From Sorex araneus (lineage: Eukaryota; Chordata; Mammalia; Eulipotyphla; Soricidae): a DNA stretch of 64,000 nucleotides. The position numbers and the translations under genes were made by a program. The notes under the pieces are model-generated. The model saw only the letters and a list, made by a program, of their open reading frames with translations, did not search any database and was not told the DNA's origin. The stretch covers positions 23,244,028-23,308,027 of the forward strand of contig NC_073305.1 of the NCBI RefSeq assembly GCF_027595985.1. Reading direction: 5' to 3'. This document shows positions 55,701 through 63,178 of the stretch, piece after piece (the first letter of the stretch is position 1; each line of letters starts with the position of its first letter).

Positions 55701-58358
55701 TATATGTTACCTTATTTTTTTTCCTCTTTGGGTCACACCCAGTGATGCTCAGGTTACTCTTGACTCTGCACTCAGGAATTGCTCCTGGTGGTGCTCAGGG
55801 GACCATGTCAGATGCTGGGATCGAACCCGGGTTGGCTGCATGTGAGGCAGCTGTTCTAGCACTCCGACCCTGCTATCTTAAATTTTGTCCATCTAACCTC
55901 ACTGCAGAATCCTTGCAGAATCTTCATTTCAGCTCTCTAGGTATGAGGCATCTTTTCTCTTCTTTTTCTTTCTATTTTATTTATTTTTTGGGGGGTCACA
56001 CGTTTCCTCTCCTTCCTTTCCCTCCCCCTGCTCCTCCCCTTTCCCAGCTGTGCTTTAAGGTTACTCCTGGGCTGTGCACTTGGCTTACTCTTAGAGGTGC
56101 TCAAGGGACTATGACTATATGGGATGCCTGGAATTGACCCCAGGTAGACCATGTTCGAGGCAAGTGCTCTACCCACTGTACTATTGCTCTAGACCTGTTC
56201 CCTTTTTCATTTTCTTTTTTTGGTTAAAGTGCATTTAATATATCAGAGACGTTCTCGTTGCGGTTTGGATAGATTTTACGATATTCTTGGAGTCCTTTTT
56301 TTTTTTCTTTCTTTCTTTTTGGATTACACCTGGTGATGCACAGGGGTTTCTTCTGGCTCTGCACTCAAGAATCACCCCTGGTGGTGCTCAGGGGACCATA
56401 TGGGATGCTGGGAATCGAACCTGGGTCAGCTGCGTGGAAGGCAAATGCCCTACCCACTGTGCTATTGCTCCAGCCCCTTCTTGGAGTCTTGATCAATGTT
56501 AATTTGTCTGTATGAGATAGATTACCTCTTTACAGATAGAACTTGAGATTATGGGGTCAATTCTCAGGCACAGTTAATTCACCTCTGTGTTGCTCTTCAT
56601 GAATTCTATTCTCTTGAACTTTATTTTGAAATTTTATCTGTGCAATTAATATATTTTTGTTACTTATTCATTACACAGTTTAATTTTAATAATTTTAATG
56701 TATTTTTAAATTTTTTAAAATTTCATTGAATCACATTCAACCAATGATTGAATACCTGTCCCTCCACCAGTGCACATTTCCACCACCAGTGTCCCCAGTA
56801 TTCACCCCACCCCTCCCATTCTAGTCCTCACTCTGCCTCTGTGGCAGACAATTTCCCCAATACTCTCTCTCTACTTTTGGGCATTATGATTTGCTTGAGT
56901 TTTCCCACCACCATTCAAGCCTGCCTGCCAGGGGCAAATGCTAGATAATTTATTTTCCATTGCTCATTTTGGATAACATGAGAGCTTGTGTGGCCACAAA
57001 AGTGGCCACGTGCTTCTGGATTTCCAGATTGTAAATGGTTGGGTTCCAGAGACATCTCTGTAGGACACTAATCCATTTTAGGATTCAGTTGAGAGTCTCT
57101 GGACCAGGGTGTTGGTGTGCTAAGGTGGCGCCTAGAGGCAGTTTGTGGGTGTGACAGCTAGGCTGCTGGGCGAGCGGGGAGCTGGGGAGGGATAGCTCGG
57201 CTCCTCTGCCTGGCCCCTTTTCCAGAAGGAAAAATCACTCAGAGCCCCAAACCTACCGTCTTTATGTGGAAAAAACAAAACAAAAAACAACCAAAAACCC
57301 AAAAAAACAAGAACAGGAAACACCCCCACTTGTACCCACGGCACTACTACCAGTCCTCCATTGTTCCAACAATATCCAGCAGGGGAGCATTGCAAAAGGA
57401 AGTATTTGTTTATGTTTATTCTTCCTCTGGTTATTGAGAGAAATTTGTGACATAGATTTAGTATAAGTGGACTGGTTCTGTTTATATTTCAATTATAACA
57501 GTGTCCTGATCATTTTTACTATACTTTTCTCTGTATATTGCCCCTTTGGGTTATGATTTCTTGAAATAATAAAGAGTTCATCTGTTGTGATTTGATGTTT
57601 TCCAGTGCTGCTGCATTGAAATACTGCTCTTATTATTGAGGAATTAGAAAACAAGTTAATATGTTGGTTTTTTAAGAAAGTTTCTTTAATGTCTTTGATC
57701 ATGACCCAGTTTTAAATTTCTTGCCATTATTTCATGCTTTAATTTTGCATTTGCTTTCCTGAATATTATAGAATTTTACATGGACTCTTAATTTTGCCAT
57801 AGGCAGTTCAACTTTTTTTTTTTATGTTCTTGAAATATTTGTTGCTTTGATAGAGAATTTGCCTTAAAATGTTTTTTTTTTTAAACTTTTTTATTGAATC
57901 ACTGTGAGAGAGACCTTTACAAAGCTATTCATGATTGGATTTCAGTCGTACAGTATTCCAACACCCATTCCTCCACCAGTGGACACCCAGCACCAGTGTC
58001 CCCGGGTTCACTCCCATCGTAATGAAATGGTTTTTGTAAAAATAAAGCTTTCACATGTAGAATATTACTGAATTGACTTGAATACTGAATTCTTTCTTGT
58101 GAATACGTTTGTTTCTCCAAAGACATTTCAATTTCTTTCTTTTTCAGGTTTTAATGGTACGATTTGCATCCTTATTTGATGCAAAAGAACGTACTGTTAC
58201 CTTTTTAAGTGGAAAGAAATACAGTGTGGATGATTTACACTCTATGGGAGCAGGAGATCTGCTAAACTCTATGTTTGAATTTAGTGAGAAGCTAAATGCT
58301 CTCCAGCTAAGCGATGAAGAGATGAGTTTGTTTACAGCAGTTGTCCTGGTGTCTGCCG
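27639..58358 (+). CDS. NR1D2: NR1D2 (REV-ERB beta), coding exons 1-7, 3' end outside window
   Basis: Seven exons, joined at GT/AG sites with matching phase (16+267+89+145+623+186+211 = 1537 nt), encode 512 residues of a nuclear receptor that I recognise as REV-ERB beta. Visible parts are a Ser-rich N-terminus (about 11-50), a two-finger DNA-binding domain (C103, C106, C120, C123; C140, C146, C156, C159), a P-box CEGCKG, a carboxy-terminal extension RFGRIPKRE (175-183), a long hinge and most of the ligand-binding domain. Family knowledge: it is a heme-binding transcriptional repressor in the nucleus, binds RORE sites as monomer or dimer, recruits NCoR/HDAC3 and represses BMAL1 in the circadian clock. 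Compared with the human protein as I remember it (579 aa), this one lacks two single residues in the hinge, so the complete protein should be about 577 aa. The last exon is not in the window. The alternative NR1D1 is excluded by the N-terminus (MEVNAGG) and hinge sequence. Confidence 0.97.
27927..27932 (+). promoter_or_regulatory. Canonical E-box CACGTG (1 of 3), intron 1
   Basis: Exact palindromic E-box (context GCCACGTGCG), 273 bases after the exon 1 donor and inside the CpG island. E-boxes of this type bind CLOCK:BMAL1 and other bHLH factors. Function here is inferred from the clock role of the gene. Confidence 0.6.
27997..28004 (-). promoter_or_regulatory. D-box TTATGTAA (reverse strand), intron 1
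   Basis: TTACATAA on the + strand is the exact reverse complement of TTATGTAA, the site for DBP/TEF/HLF activators and the NFIL3 repressor. It is embedded in an AT-rich decamer within otherwise GC-rich sequence, which makes it stand out. It lies between E-boxes 1 and 2. Confidence 0.6.
28036..28041 (+). promoter_or_regulatory. Canonical E-box CACGTG (2 of 3), intron 1
   Basis: Exact CACGTG in the context GGGGACACGTGAGG. It shares the decamer GGGACACGTG with E-box 3, exactly 50 bases downstream. Confidence 0.6.
28086..28091 (+). promoter_or_regulatory. Canonical E-box CACGTG (3 of 3), intron 1
   Basis: Exact CACGTG in the context AGGGACACGTGGGG, exactly 50 bases after E-box 2. Confidence 0.6.
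28703..28728 (+). promoter_or_regulatory. Pair of AP-1 (TGACTCA) sites
   Basis: Two exact TGACTCA heptamers, at 28703-28709 and 28722-28728, start 19 bases apart at the 3' edge of the CpG island in intron 1. AP-1 or NRF/MAF-type bZIP factors could bind. Function is inferred. Confidence 0.45.
28955..29625 (-). mobile_element. Three reverse SINE-A copies at the start of intron 1
   Basis: 28955-29111, 29215-29391 (exact flanks TATTTTGGGTTTTG) and 29480-29625 (flanks TCAAACTAC). The first begins about 300 bases after the CpG island ends. Confidence 0.88.
30205..31215 (-). mobile_element. Reverse SINE copies, old to middle-aged
   Basis: 30205-30372, 30548-30710, a fragment at 30745-30845 and 31070-31215. 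Confidence 0.6.
31737..31915 (-). mobile_element. Reverse SINE-A inside the intronic L1
   Basis: Near consensus, from poly(T) and GCTTTTTGGGTCACACCTGG to GCTATCGCTCCAGCCCC. Confidence 0.88.
32115..32157. repeat. (AT)n microsatellite
   Basis: About 43 bases of alternating T and A inside the intronic L1. Confidence 0.95.
32795..32961 (-). mobile_element. Reverse SINE, diverged, inside the intronic L1
   Basis: AGACACATCTGTTGATGTTC to ACTATTGCTCCAGCCCT. Confidence 0.7.
33333..33516 (-). mobile_element. Reverse SINE-A inside the intronic L1
   Basis: Near consensus; AGTGACC is duplicated on both sides. Confidence 0.88.
33603..33735 (+). mobile_element. SINE-B tail fragment inside the intronic L1
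   Basis: GGCAAGCTACCTGTGGTATA, CCAAAAACAGTAACAATAAG and CAAATCGATGAACAGTGG. The head is missing. Confidence 0.75.
33978..34570. mobile_element. Three SINE copies
   Basis: Minus 33978-34125; plus 34246-34422 and 34425-34570 (diverged). Confidence 0.65.
34804..34978 (+). mobile_element. SINE-A, sense to NR1D2
   Basis: GGGGCTGGAGTGATAGTACA to CAAAAAAGCAAAATC. It follows CTTAAAAATCCTTT, a sequence repeated after the copy and again after the L1 end at 35466. Confidence 0.85.
35027..35466 (+). mobile_element. L1-type 3' end, sense to NR1D2
   Basis: The only sense-oriented L1 tail seen within the gene. It has a G-rich tract, a phrase ending CACATGGTGATGAAATAAAA and a poly(A). It shares its insertion point with the SINE at 34804 (repeated AAAATCCTTT at about 34792, 35019 and 35462). 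Confidence 0.7.
35672..36640. mobile_element. Five SINE copies, intron 1
   Basis: Plus 35672-35808 (internal deletion) and 35842-36028 (with a local head duplication CAGGTAGCAGGGTAGGGC); minus 36095-36270, 36300-36455 and 36470-36640. Confidence 0.72.
36935..37070 (+). mobile_element. Old SINE copy
   Basis: CCAGCGAGCTCGATAGACTG head, TGCTTTGCATGCTGGAGACC. Older subfamily. Confidence 0.45.
37313..37498 (-). mobile_element. Reverse SINE-A with 16-bp duplication
   Basis: Exact flanks CTGGTTTGGGGATTTT at about 37301 and 37499 show a precise L1-mediated insertion. Confidence 0.9.
37705..37880 (+). mobile_element. MIR element
   Basis: AGTCTTGCCACATAATAGCC, ACTTCCCCATTTATAAAATT and GAGAATGAGAAGTGATATGA follow the order of a MIR core. 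An ancient mammalian SINE. Confidence 0.6.
38118..38765 (-). mobile_element. L1-type 3' end, reverse, intron 1
   Basis: TTTTTTATTGAATCACCATG start, CTTCACCAGTGCACATGTTT, then the same order of blocks as at 24330-25065, ending near CTGCTCGGGATCACATCTGG. Confidence 0.7.
38875..39612 (-). mobile_element. Reverse SINE copies, old subfamilies
   Basis: 38875-39058, a weak copy around 39190-39405 and 39440-39612. The latter two end with the head complement CTTTGAGCTACC / CTTTGAGCCATG of the older subfamily. Confidence 0.55.
40101..40286 (-). mobile_element. Reverse SINE-A with 16-bp duplication
   Basis: Near consensus; exact flanks GAAAACACTAACTTTT. Confidence 0.9.
40443..40682 (+). mobile_element. 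SINE-B, near full length, intron 1
   Basis: Head remnant GCACAGCAGTTGGGCG, CTACCCGTGCGTATTGGATA, CGATGAGCAACGGGATGACA and terminal GTGACAGTGACAGT. This is the least diverged SINE-B body in the window. Confidence 0.85.
40695..41150. mobile_element. SINE fragment and MER5-like remnant
   Basis: Reverse SINE remnant at 40695-40803. At 41000-41150, GGTTCACAAACTCTGC, CCTGAGAATTTGCATTGCTA and AGCAGATTTCC resemble a MER5-type hAT element. Confidence 0.5.
41360..42230 (-). mobile_element. Reverse SINE copies with simple repeats between
   Basis: Reverse SINEs at 41360-41512 and 42080-42230 (old). (CT)n about 41864-41930 and (TG)n about 41949-41988 lie between them. Confidence 0.6.
42825..43540 (-). 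mobile_element. Two reverse SINE-A copies
   Basis: 42825-43004 (flanks TAGTTTTCT) and 43377-43540, which has lost about 10 bases of body (GTGATGTTACTCCTGGC). Confidence 0.85.
43575..44205. mobile_element. Old SINE subfamily copies before exon 2
   Basis: Minus 43575-43722 and 43850-43955 (head complement TTGAGCTATTTCTCTGCTCC); plus 44125-44205 (head only). Confidence 0.5.
44402..44668 (+). CDS. NR1D2: NR1D2 coding exon 2 (Ser-rich N-terminal A/B domain)
   Basis: The acceptor is a pyrimidine run plus tag and the donor is gtaagt after ACAA. The exon encodes residues 6-94, with two serine-rich tracts (ISSSSSASS and [11 protein letters not shown]) and the segment [16 protein letters not shown]. 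This is the N-terminal modulatory region, which is low-complexity in this family. It is separated from exon 1 by a 16.7-kb intron. Confidence 0.95.
44970..45539 (-). mobile_element. Two reverse SINE-A copies, intron 2
   Basis: 44970-45144 (flanks GCAACTCCTTT, preceded by (TTTA)n) and 45359-45539 (flanks GTTATCTTT). Confidence 0.87.
46140..47145. mobile_element. Three SINE copies around exon 3
   Basis: Minus 46140-46315; plus 46669-46826, starting 35 bases after exon 3; minus 46985-47145 (old). Confidence 0.7.
46546..46634 (+). CDS. NR1D2: NR1D2 coding exon 3 (zinc finger 1 of the DNA-binding domain)
   Basis: The exon follows ttgtgccttag and ends before gtaaag. It encodes residues 95-124, including C103-x2-C106 and C120-x2-C123, the four zinc ligands of finger 1, and the P-box start CEGCK that reads the AGGTCA half-site. 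A split between the two fingers at this position is usual for nuclear receptors. It joins exon 4 in phase 0 to give CEGCKGFFRRS. Confidence 0.97.
47146..48815 (+). other. Intron 3, SINE-free 1.7-kb stretch
   Basis: AT-rich intronic DNA without a recognised SINE or L1 copy, directly upstream of exon 4. A 126-codon ORF (48304-48684) has no known similarity and is probably chance. Confidence 0.5.
48816..48960 (+). CDS. NR1D2: NR1D2 coding exon 4 (zinc finger 2)
   Basis: The exon encodes residues 125-172: GFFRRS, then zinc ligands C140, C146, C156 and C159, and the core [18 protein letters not shown]. The acceptor (gtgctaaag) has a short, interrupted pyrimidine tract and is among the weaker acceptors of the gene. 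The donor is gtatgt. It joins exon 5 in phase 1. Confidence 0.97.
49127..49757 (-). mobile_element. Three reverse SINE copies, intron 4
   Basis: 49127-49306 (exact flanks CTTATTTTTCATTCTT), 49405-49565 (old) and 49577-49757 (flanks TCGTGATTTTTTTT). Confidence 0.87.
49758..51187 (+). other. Intron 4, repeat-poor stretch
   Basis: About 1.4 kb of AT-rich DNA with only homopolymer runs; no insertion recognised. Confidence 0.5.
51188..51353 (-). mobile_element. Reverse SINE 170 bases before exon 5
   Basis: GGGTCACACACACAGTGCTC to TTGTTGCTCCAGCCCTCC, diverged. Confidence 0.7.
51524..52146 (+). CDS. NR1D2: NR1D2 coding exon 5 (carboxy-terminal extension and hinge)
   Basis: This is the largest coding exon (623 nt), encoding residues 173-380. 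It begins with [15 protein letters not shown], the extension that contacts the A/T-rich flank of a RORE. It continues through a polar hinge ([34 protein letters not shown]) and ends in [10 protein letters not shown]372 corresponds to human C374, reported as redox partner of the heme-ligating cysteine. The donor after CTG is gtatag. It lacks the usual G at +5, and reading through it meets an in-frame TAG after one codon. Confidence 0.97.
52147..53053 (+). other. Intron 5, repeat-free start
   Basis: About 900 bases after the exon 5 donor with no SINE or L1. The intron opens with an in-frame stop (gta tag). It could act as an alternative 3' end if intron 5 is retained; the nearest AATAAA-like signals are not convincing. 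Confidence 0.45.
53054..53965. mobile_element. SINE copies and MIR, intron 5
   Basis: Plus 53054-53145 (old head) and 53394-53558; minus 53612-53782. A MIR-like stretch at 53810-53965 (TTTCCTCATTTGAGAAATAG, TATCTGCCATAGTTAACAGG). Confidence 0.65.
54362..54547 (+). CDS. NR1D2: NR1D2 coding exon 6 (ligand-binding domain, N-terminal part)
   Basis: Phase-0 exon of 62 codons encoding residues 381-442, starting [16 protein letters not shown]. The second residue, C382, aligns with human C384, the proximal heme ligand in REV-ERB beta. The segment [22 protein letters not shown] and [20 protein letters not shown] are the first helices and the signature region of the nuclear-receptor ligand-binding fold. 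The acceptor is ctgcttactag and the donor gtaggt. Confidence 0.97.
54892..55480 (-). mobile_element. L1-type 3' end, reverse, split by a second copy (intron 6)
   Basis: The outer copy is 54892-55010 plus 55277-55480. It is interrupted by a related copy at 55011-55276, flanked by the 15-bp duplication CAGTGCCCATTTTTC. Confidence 0.75.
55011..55276 (-). mobile_element. L1-type 3' end inserted into another L1 tail, same orientation
   Basis: Starts with a poly(T) run and AATTAGTGAATCACCGTTTC. The flanking CAGTGCCCATTTTTC duplication shows it is a separate insertion into the older tail. Confidence 0.75.
55520..56478 (-). mobile_element. Four reverse SINE-A copies, intron 6
   Basis: 55520-55684 (flanks CACCAGACATTT), 55712-55870, 56000-56195 (diverged, with an extra pyrimidine-rich segment) and 56300-56478 (flanks TTCTTGGAGTC). 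Confidence 0.8.
56703..57240 (-). mobile_element. L1-type 3' end, reverse, intron 6
   Basis: Contains TTCATTGAATCACATTCAAC, CCTCCACCAGTGCACATTTC and a block around AGTGGCCACGTGCTTCTGG that matches 24650 and 38440. The right edge is uncertain. Confidence 0.65.
57241..57881 (+). other. Intron 6, no recognised feature
   Basis: An A-rich stretch (57268-57310), then AT-rich sequence without recognised repeat or ORF. Confidence 0.4.
57882..58020 (-). mobile_element. Short L1-type 3' tail, reverse, next to exon 7
   Basis: TTTTATTGAATCACTGTGAG start and CTCCACCAGTGGACACC. It ends only about 130 bases before the exon 7 acceptor. Confidence 0.65.
58148..58358 (+). CDS. NR1D2: NR1D2 coding exon 7 (ligand-binding domain, central part)
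   Basis: The exon encodes residues 443-512 ([20 protein letters not shown] through [12 protein letters not shown]) and one base of the next codon. It follows a good acceptor (tttctttttcag) and ends before gtaagc. The next exon should begin with the two bases completing an Asp codon and carry the last 65 or so residues, including the distal heme ligand (human H568). No such sequence is present up to 64000, so intron 7 is at least 5.6 kb. Confidence 0.97.
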
Positions 58359-58489
58359 GTAAGCAAGTTCGCTCAAAATTGTGCCGCACCTAGAACATAG
58401 TGACCAGATGGGGAGAGAAGGTTGCATTTGACCATGTTCAAGTGAGCTTTATAGAAGAAAGATGCTAAACTATGAAGACCTCTCATTTT

Positions 58490-58857
58490 TGTTATTCTGT
58501 TTGGGTTTGGGGATCACATTAGCAGCGTTCAGGAGGTGCTTCCAAGTGGTACTTGAGGGGGGATACTGCCATATTGTGCCTGGGATGGATCTTGGGTTGG
58601 CCACATGCAGGACAAATTCCTTAACCCTTGTAATGTCTCTCCAGCCCTTGTTGTTGTTTATTTTGTTAATGATGAAAGTGCTTTGTAGAAGGAAAACTTT
58701 TTTTGTTTTTGTTTTTGTTTTTAACTTTCTGGGTCACATCCGGTGATGCATAGGGGTCACTCCTGGCTCTGCACTCAAGATGGGATGCTGGGAACTGAAC
58801 CAGGGTTGGCAGCGTGCAAGGCAAACGCCCTATCTGCTGTGCTATTGCTCCAACCCC
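58490..58857 (-). mobile_element. Two reverse SINE copies, intron 7
   Basis: 58490-58647 (old) and 58705-58857, which lacks part of the body and has exact flanks TGTAGAAGGAAAACT. Confidence 0.85.
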
Positions 58858-58933
58858 TGTAGAAGGAAAACTCTTTAGATGGACCTCACAGTGACTTATT
58901 GATTTGCTTCCCCCCCCATAAGCCTATATCAAT

Positions 58934-59018
58934 CTTCCTTCCTTCCTTCCTTCCTTCCTTCCTTCCTTCCTTCCTTCCTTCCTTCCTTCCTTCCTTCCTT
59001 CCTTCCTTCCTTCCTTCT

Positions 59019-59105
<87 letters not shown>

Positions 59106-59255
59106 CTCTCTCTCTCTTTCTCTCCTTCTCTTTCTCCCTTCCTTCCTTCCTTCCTTCCTTCCTTCCTTCCTTCCTTCCTTCCTTCCTTCCTTCCTTCCTT
59201 CCTTCCTTCCTTCCTCCCTCCCTCCCTCCCTCTCTCCCTCCCTCCCTCCCTCCCT
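58934..59255 (+). repeat. 320-bp polypyrimidine microsatellite (CCTT)n(CTTT)n(CCTT)n(CCCT)n
   Basis: An uninterrupted C/T-only tract in intron 7: (CCTT)n, then (CTTT)n, a short CT part, (CCTT)n again and (CCCT)n. The transcript strand is all pyrimidine. Its length is probably variable. Confidence 0.97.
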
Positions 59256-59404
59256 AATATTGTTTATGAGGTTATTCTAAAATCCATGTAAGTTTTAATT
59301 AAAATTCTGTATGAGTTACTTAACTATTAAAAACTGTCAAAATGCATTAATGTGGTTTGTTTCAAAAATCAGTGAAGTGAATTATGAGTTGTTAGCTTTC
59401 ATCT

Positions 59405-59540
59405 AACTTTGACAATGGATTTTCTGTGTGACTTGGGTATATAATTTCCTTTTTGGGTCTCATTTTCTTTGAACATAAGAGGTTGTACCATGTGAATCTA
59501 GCATGGAGTCTGGTATGGAATAGCTGTTTGAATGGGTGAT
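59405..59540 (+). mobile_element. MIR element
   Basis: TTTTCTGTGTGACTTGGGTA, then TGGGTCTCATTTTC and GGAGTCTGGTATGGAATAGC follow the MIR consensus order. Confidence 0.65.
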
Positions 59541-59784
59541 GAGGATTTTTTAGTCCTGTCATTTTATGTTTATGTGAATTGTTGATGTTTTTCCTAATTT
59601 TCCTATCATGTTGCATCTATATGGCAGTTATTGTCAACCTAGTATTTCAATTCAGACAGTGGTCATTAAGATAGAGATTATTTTCAGTAACAAACTAGAA
59701 ATAAGGCATAATAACTTTCTGGGGACTTGTAAATTAGTGCTAGTTATTTTTATTTAATATTTTTGAATTTGCCTCATTTCTTTT

Positions 59785-59892
59785 TTTCTTTTTAATTTTT
59801 TATTTTTTAATGAATCACCGTGAGGTACAGTTACATATTTATAAACTTTCGTGCTTACATTTCAGTCATACAGTGATCGAGTGCCCGTTCAG
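59785..59892 (-). mobile_element. Short L1-type 3' tail, reverse, intron 7
   Basis: AATGAATCACCGTGAGGTAC, then CATTTCAGTCATACAGTGAT. It is truncated after about 110 bases. Confidence 0.65.
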
Positions 59893-60059
59893 TGCTAGTT
59901 ATTTTTAAGTATCACTAACTTTATTTTGAAACAGTTGTTGAGAATTTGACAAAGTTTTGTACAAACTATTTTGAGTTTCCCATTTGCTTTCTTATACTGA
60001 CCTAGGTAACATTGTCAGTGAGATATTATAAAAAATATGCTATTAATCTTTTTGGGCTA

Positions 60060-60990
60060 GATGTGATTATGCTCAGAGGTCACTCCTGGTTCTGCACTAA
60101 TCTCTCTGGTCCCTATTATTCTTGATTACATGGATAACAATAAATTAGTAACTTTTTTTGTCCAGGGGAGGACCTCCCCCCCACCCCCCCGCCCCCCAAG
60201 CAGCTCAGGGCTCCTGGCTGATGCTCCTCTAAATATGTGTGATATACAGCCAACTAGTCAAGCACTTTCGTGCTGTTGCTTGGTTGAAGCTGGGGTATAC
60301 CAGGGCCAAACCTGCTGTTGCTAAGGGTTGTAGGAGACAGGTACAACTATGCTGGGGATTGAACTTGGGTCCTCTTGTATGCAAGGCATGTGCCCGTGAC
60401 CCATGAGCTATCTCGTACCTAGTCCTGTATAAATTACTTTCAGGGAGAGGACATTCTTGAGTATTCTAAAGAGTGTGTCTCCATGGTATAATGACTCATA
60501 CTGTTTGAAAGCATAAGTTGGCTACTTTTCCTATCAACTCTAAATGGCGAAAAATGTACTCCCAATTAGAATGAAAATAATATACCAGTATTCCTTTGGG
60601 AAGGAGGGACTGTTATCAGAGATTGAGCCCTATGACTCAGATGTGCAAGTTGTGCTCTACCACTGAACTGCATCCTGGGACTCGATACCTGTGTTTTTTA
60701 GTAACCTTGTAATCCTTTTTGCACATTACCTGTCTCTTCATGGTCTCTTGATAAGCAATTCATAATGGAATTGATGTCATATTAATATATTCTTGAGATA
60801 TCAAAAGTAATTTAAAAAATGTTGAAAGTACAGCAGGTAGGGTGTTTGCTCTGCACGTGGCTGACGTGGGTTTGATCCCCGGTATCCCATATGGTCCATC
60901 CCATAAGCACTGCCAGGAGTGATTCCTGAGTGCAGAGCCAAGAGTAACCTTTGAGCATTGTCGGTTGTGACTCAAAAAGCCAAAAAAAAT
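60060..60990. mobile_element. SINE fragments, intron 7
   Basis: Minus fragment 60060-60118, an old minus copy around 60290-60420, and plus 60828-60990 (head partly lost). Confidence 0.55.
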
Positions 60991-61064
60991 TTTCTTTCTC
61001 TTTCCTCTTAATTCCCTTTGTTTTTAATGATGTGATGATTGGGGGTTGGCTTTTGTACTCACAC

Positions 61065-61445
61065 ATTTTTAACAGTGGTGCTTGCCAGTGTGACTCAGGG
61101 TTTGCAGTCCTTTAGTTGGGATGCTGGCAGCTGTGCTTGTACTCTTGGTTTCCAGTGGGTTATTTTAGTTCTCAACAATGTGCTTGCTGGAGTTCCCACT
61201 TCCTGGCCATAGCGTTTTCATACCTCTTTTTTCAGTTGTGCTGCTTGTAGGGGTCATACCTTTCTTTGTGGTGTTTAAATATACACTTGTTTGTGGTAGT
61301 CATGAAATTACTTGTGCCATGCATGGATCACAGACAGTAGATCTGCCAGGCTCATGCTTTTCGTATTGTAGGACACCAGGGATTTGAATGCCTGATTATA
61401 TGCTTTCAAGGCAGGTGCACTAAGTCTCTGCTGTTCTTCTGGACT
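61065..61445 (-). mobile_element. Long repeat with a tRNA-like head, different family
   Basis: On the minus strand it begins with a head-like stretch (GTGCACCTGCCTTGAAAGCA, then a B-box-like GGCATTCAAATCCC). It continues into about 300 bases unrelated to SINE-A or SINE-B, with no poly(A). I class it as a repeat from its architecture only, since it is present once here. Confidence 0.35.
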
Positions 61446-61974
61446 ACTTGATAATCTGAATATGCTATTAGGGCAACATTAGGCAAACGCTAAGAGACAT
61501 GTTTGTCTTAAAGAACTTACATTCTATTTAGAGAGAGAGAGACTTAATCAAAAAAATCTTGTACTAAATTTTTTGGTTCTGACCGAATCACAGAAATCAA
61601 CTGGAGACTAGGGGAAGGTAGAAGTAATGGTATATATTATACATTTTTTTAGAAACAAAAAGAACTAATGTGAGAAGATATAGATAAGGAGAAGGTACCA
61701 GAGCCTGAAGTGATTTGAAAAGGAGAGTGACAGAAAATGACGAGTGCAGTATCAGATTATGGGAGCAGTACAATTTTAACTGAAATATGGAGTAGCAGAA
61801 AATCAGTATATTGTAGGTAGGAGAATGATGGGTCTATAGGTATTCCAGGGCTGCTGTCTGTCAGGGAATCATCTGGTGCAGGGGATAGATCCTGGCGCTT
61901 CCACATACAAAGCATACAGTCCAGCCCTGTGGACTGTTTACCTGCCCCACAAGTTTCTATGTTTATATTTATTT

Positions 61975-62660
61975 ATTTTGTATTTTTTGGCCACACCTGG
62001 TGATGCTTAGGGGTTACTCCTGGCTCTTCACTTAGGAATCACTCCTAGTGGGCTCAGGAGACCATGTGGGATGCCGGAGATTGAACTCAGGTCAGCTGTG
62101 TGCAAAGCAAGCGCCTTACCCACTGTACTATCACTCTAGCTCCTTTTAGCTTATTGTTTTTAATATACTCACATTCTTTGATTCTTCACTTAATGCTTAT
62201 ATGTATTACACATTTTTCAGATAGTTTCAGAATTTTTCTCATTATACAGGGAGACTCTGATCCTTCTTCTCCCATATACTGGCTTTTTTGTTTTGTTTGA
62301 ACCACACCTGAATGTGCTGGATAGGCCTGGGGACTGGGATGTTGTCATTCCTGCTGGTATTGGGTTCTAGCAGTGCTAGGAAAACCTGGACTGCTTGCAT
62401 GTGAAGCATCCTTTCTAGCCCATTGAGGTATCTCTCTGGCTTCTTTTGCCACTCCACTTTTTTACATTATCAGGAATTAAAATATTTACATTCCACCCCT
62501 TGTTATATTTTGGGCCACACCTATCAGTGCAGTGGGGCTACTCCTGAGTTGTGTGCAGGGCTCATTTCCAGTGATGCTTGGGGGACCATACTGTTCTGGG
62601 GCTCAAACCCAGGCTTCCCACATGTAAAGCATGCACTTGATTTCCTCCAACTTTCACATT
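61975..62660 (-). mobile_element. Reverse SINE copies, intron 7
   Basis: 61975-62143 (near consensus), an old copy around 62310-62440 and 62500-62660 (older subfamily). Confidence 0.65.
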
Positions 62661-62754
62661 GCACTTTGTAGCAGTGATTATTTACCCCGCTTTATCATTT
62701 GAGTCTACAAGTTGACGAGTAAAACAGCATTTGCAGTGCCACGATTATATATTT

Positions 62755-63178
62755 TTAATTTTTTATTGATTTACTGTAAGGTTCAGTAACAAAGCTTTCA
62801 TGTTTGAGTTTAGATCATACAGTCATCCAACACACATCCCTTCACCAGTGCACATTATCCACCACCAAAATCTCCAGTATCCCCCTTCCCCATTTGCACA
62901 GTACTCTTTCTCTGCTTTAGTTTTACCTTCAATATTTTGAGACCAGATCCACCACCACTCAAACCTGTCGAAAAGGCAACGCTAGGGGCTGGAGAGATAG
63001 CATAGCGGATGGGGCGTTTGCCTTGCATGCAGCCGACCCAGGTTTGATTCCCAGCATCCCATATGGTCCACTGAGCACCGCCAGGAGTAATTCCTAAGTG
63101 CAGAGCCAGGAGTAACCCCTGAGCATCGCCAGGTGTGACCTAAAAAGCAAAAAAGAAAAAAAAAGGCAAAGCTAGACA
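62755..63178 (-). mobile_element. L1-type 3' end, reverse, split by a SINE (intron 7)
   Basis: TTTTTATTGATTTACTGTAA start and CTTCACCAGTGCACATTATC. It is interrupted near 62983-63162 by a + strand SINE, with the duplication AAAAGGCAACGCTAG / AAAAGGCAAAGCTAG. Confidence 0.7.
62983..63162 (+). mobile_element. SINE-A inserted into an L1 3' end
   Basis: GGGGCTGGAGAGATAGCATA to CTAAAAAGCAAAAAAG, with flanks AAAAGGCAACGCTAG / AAAAGGCAAAGCTAG. Confidence 0.88.

Noticed and set aside
58899-59291. 130-codon ORF of repeated SFLP and SFF units.
   Set aside because: It is a translation of the (CCTT)n/(CTTT)n microsatellite.
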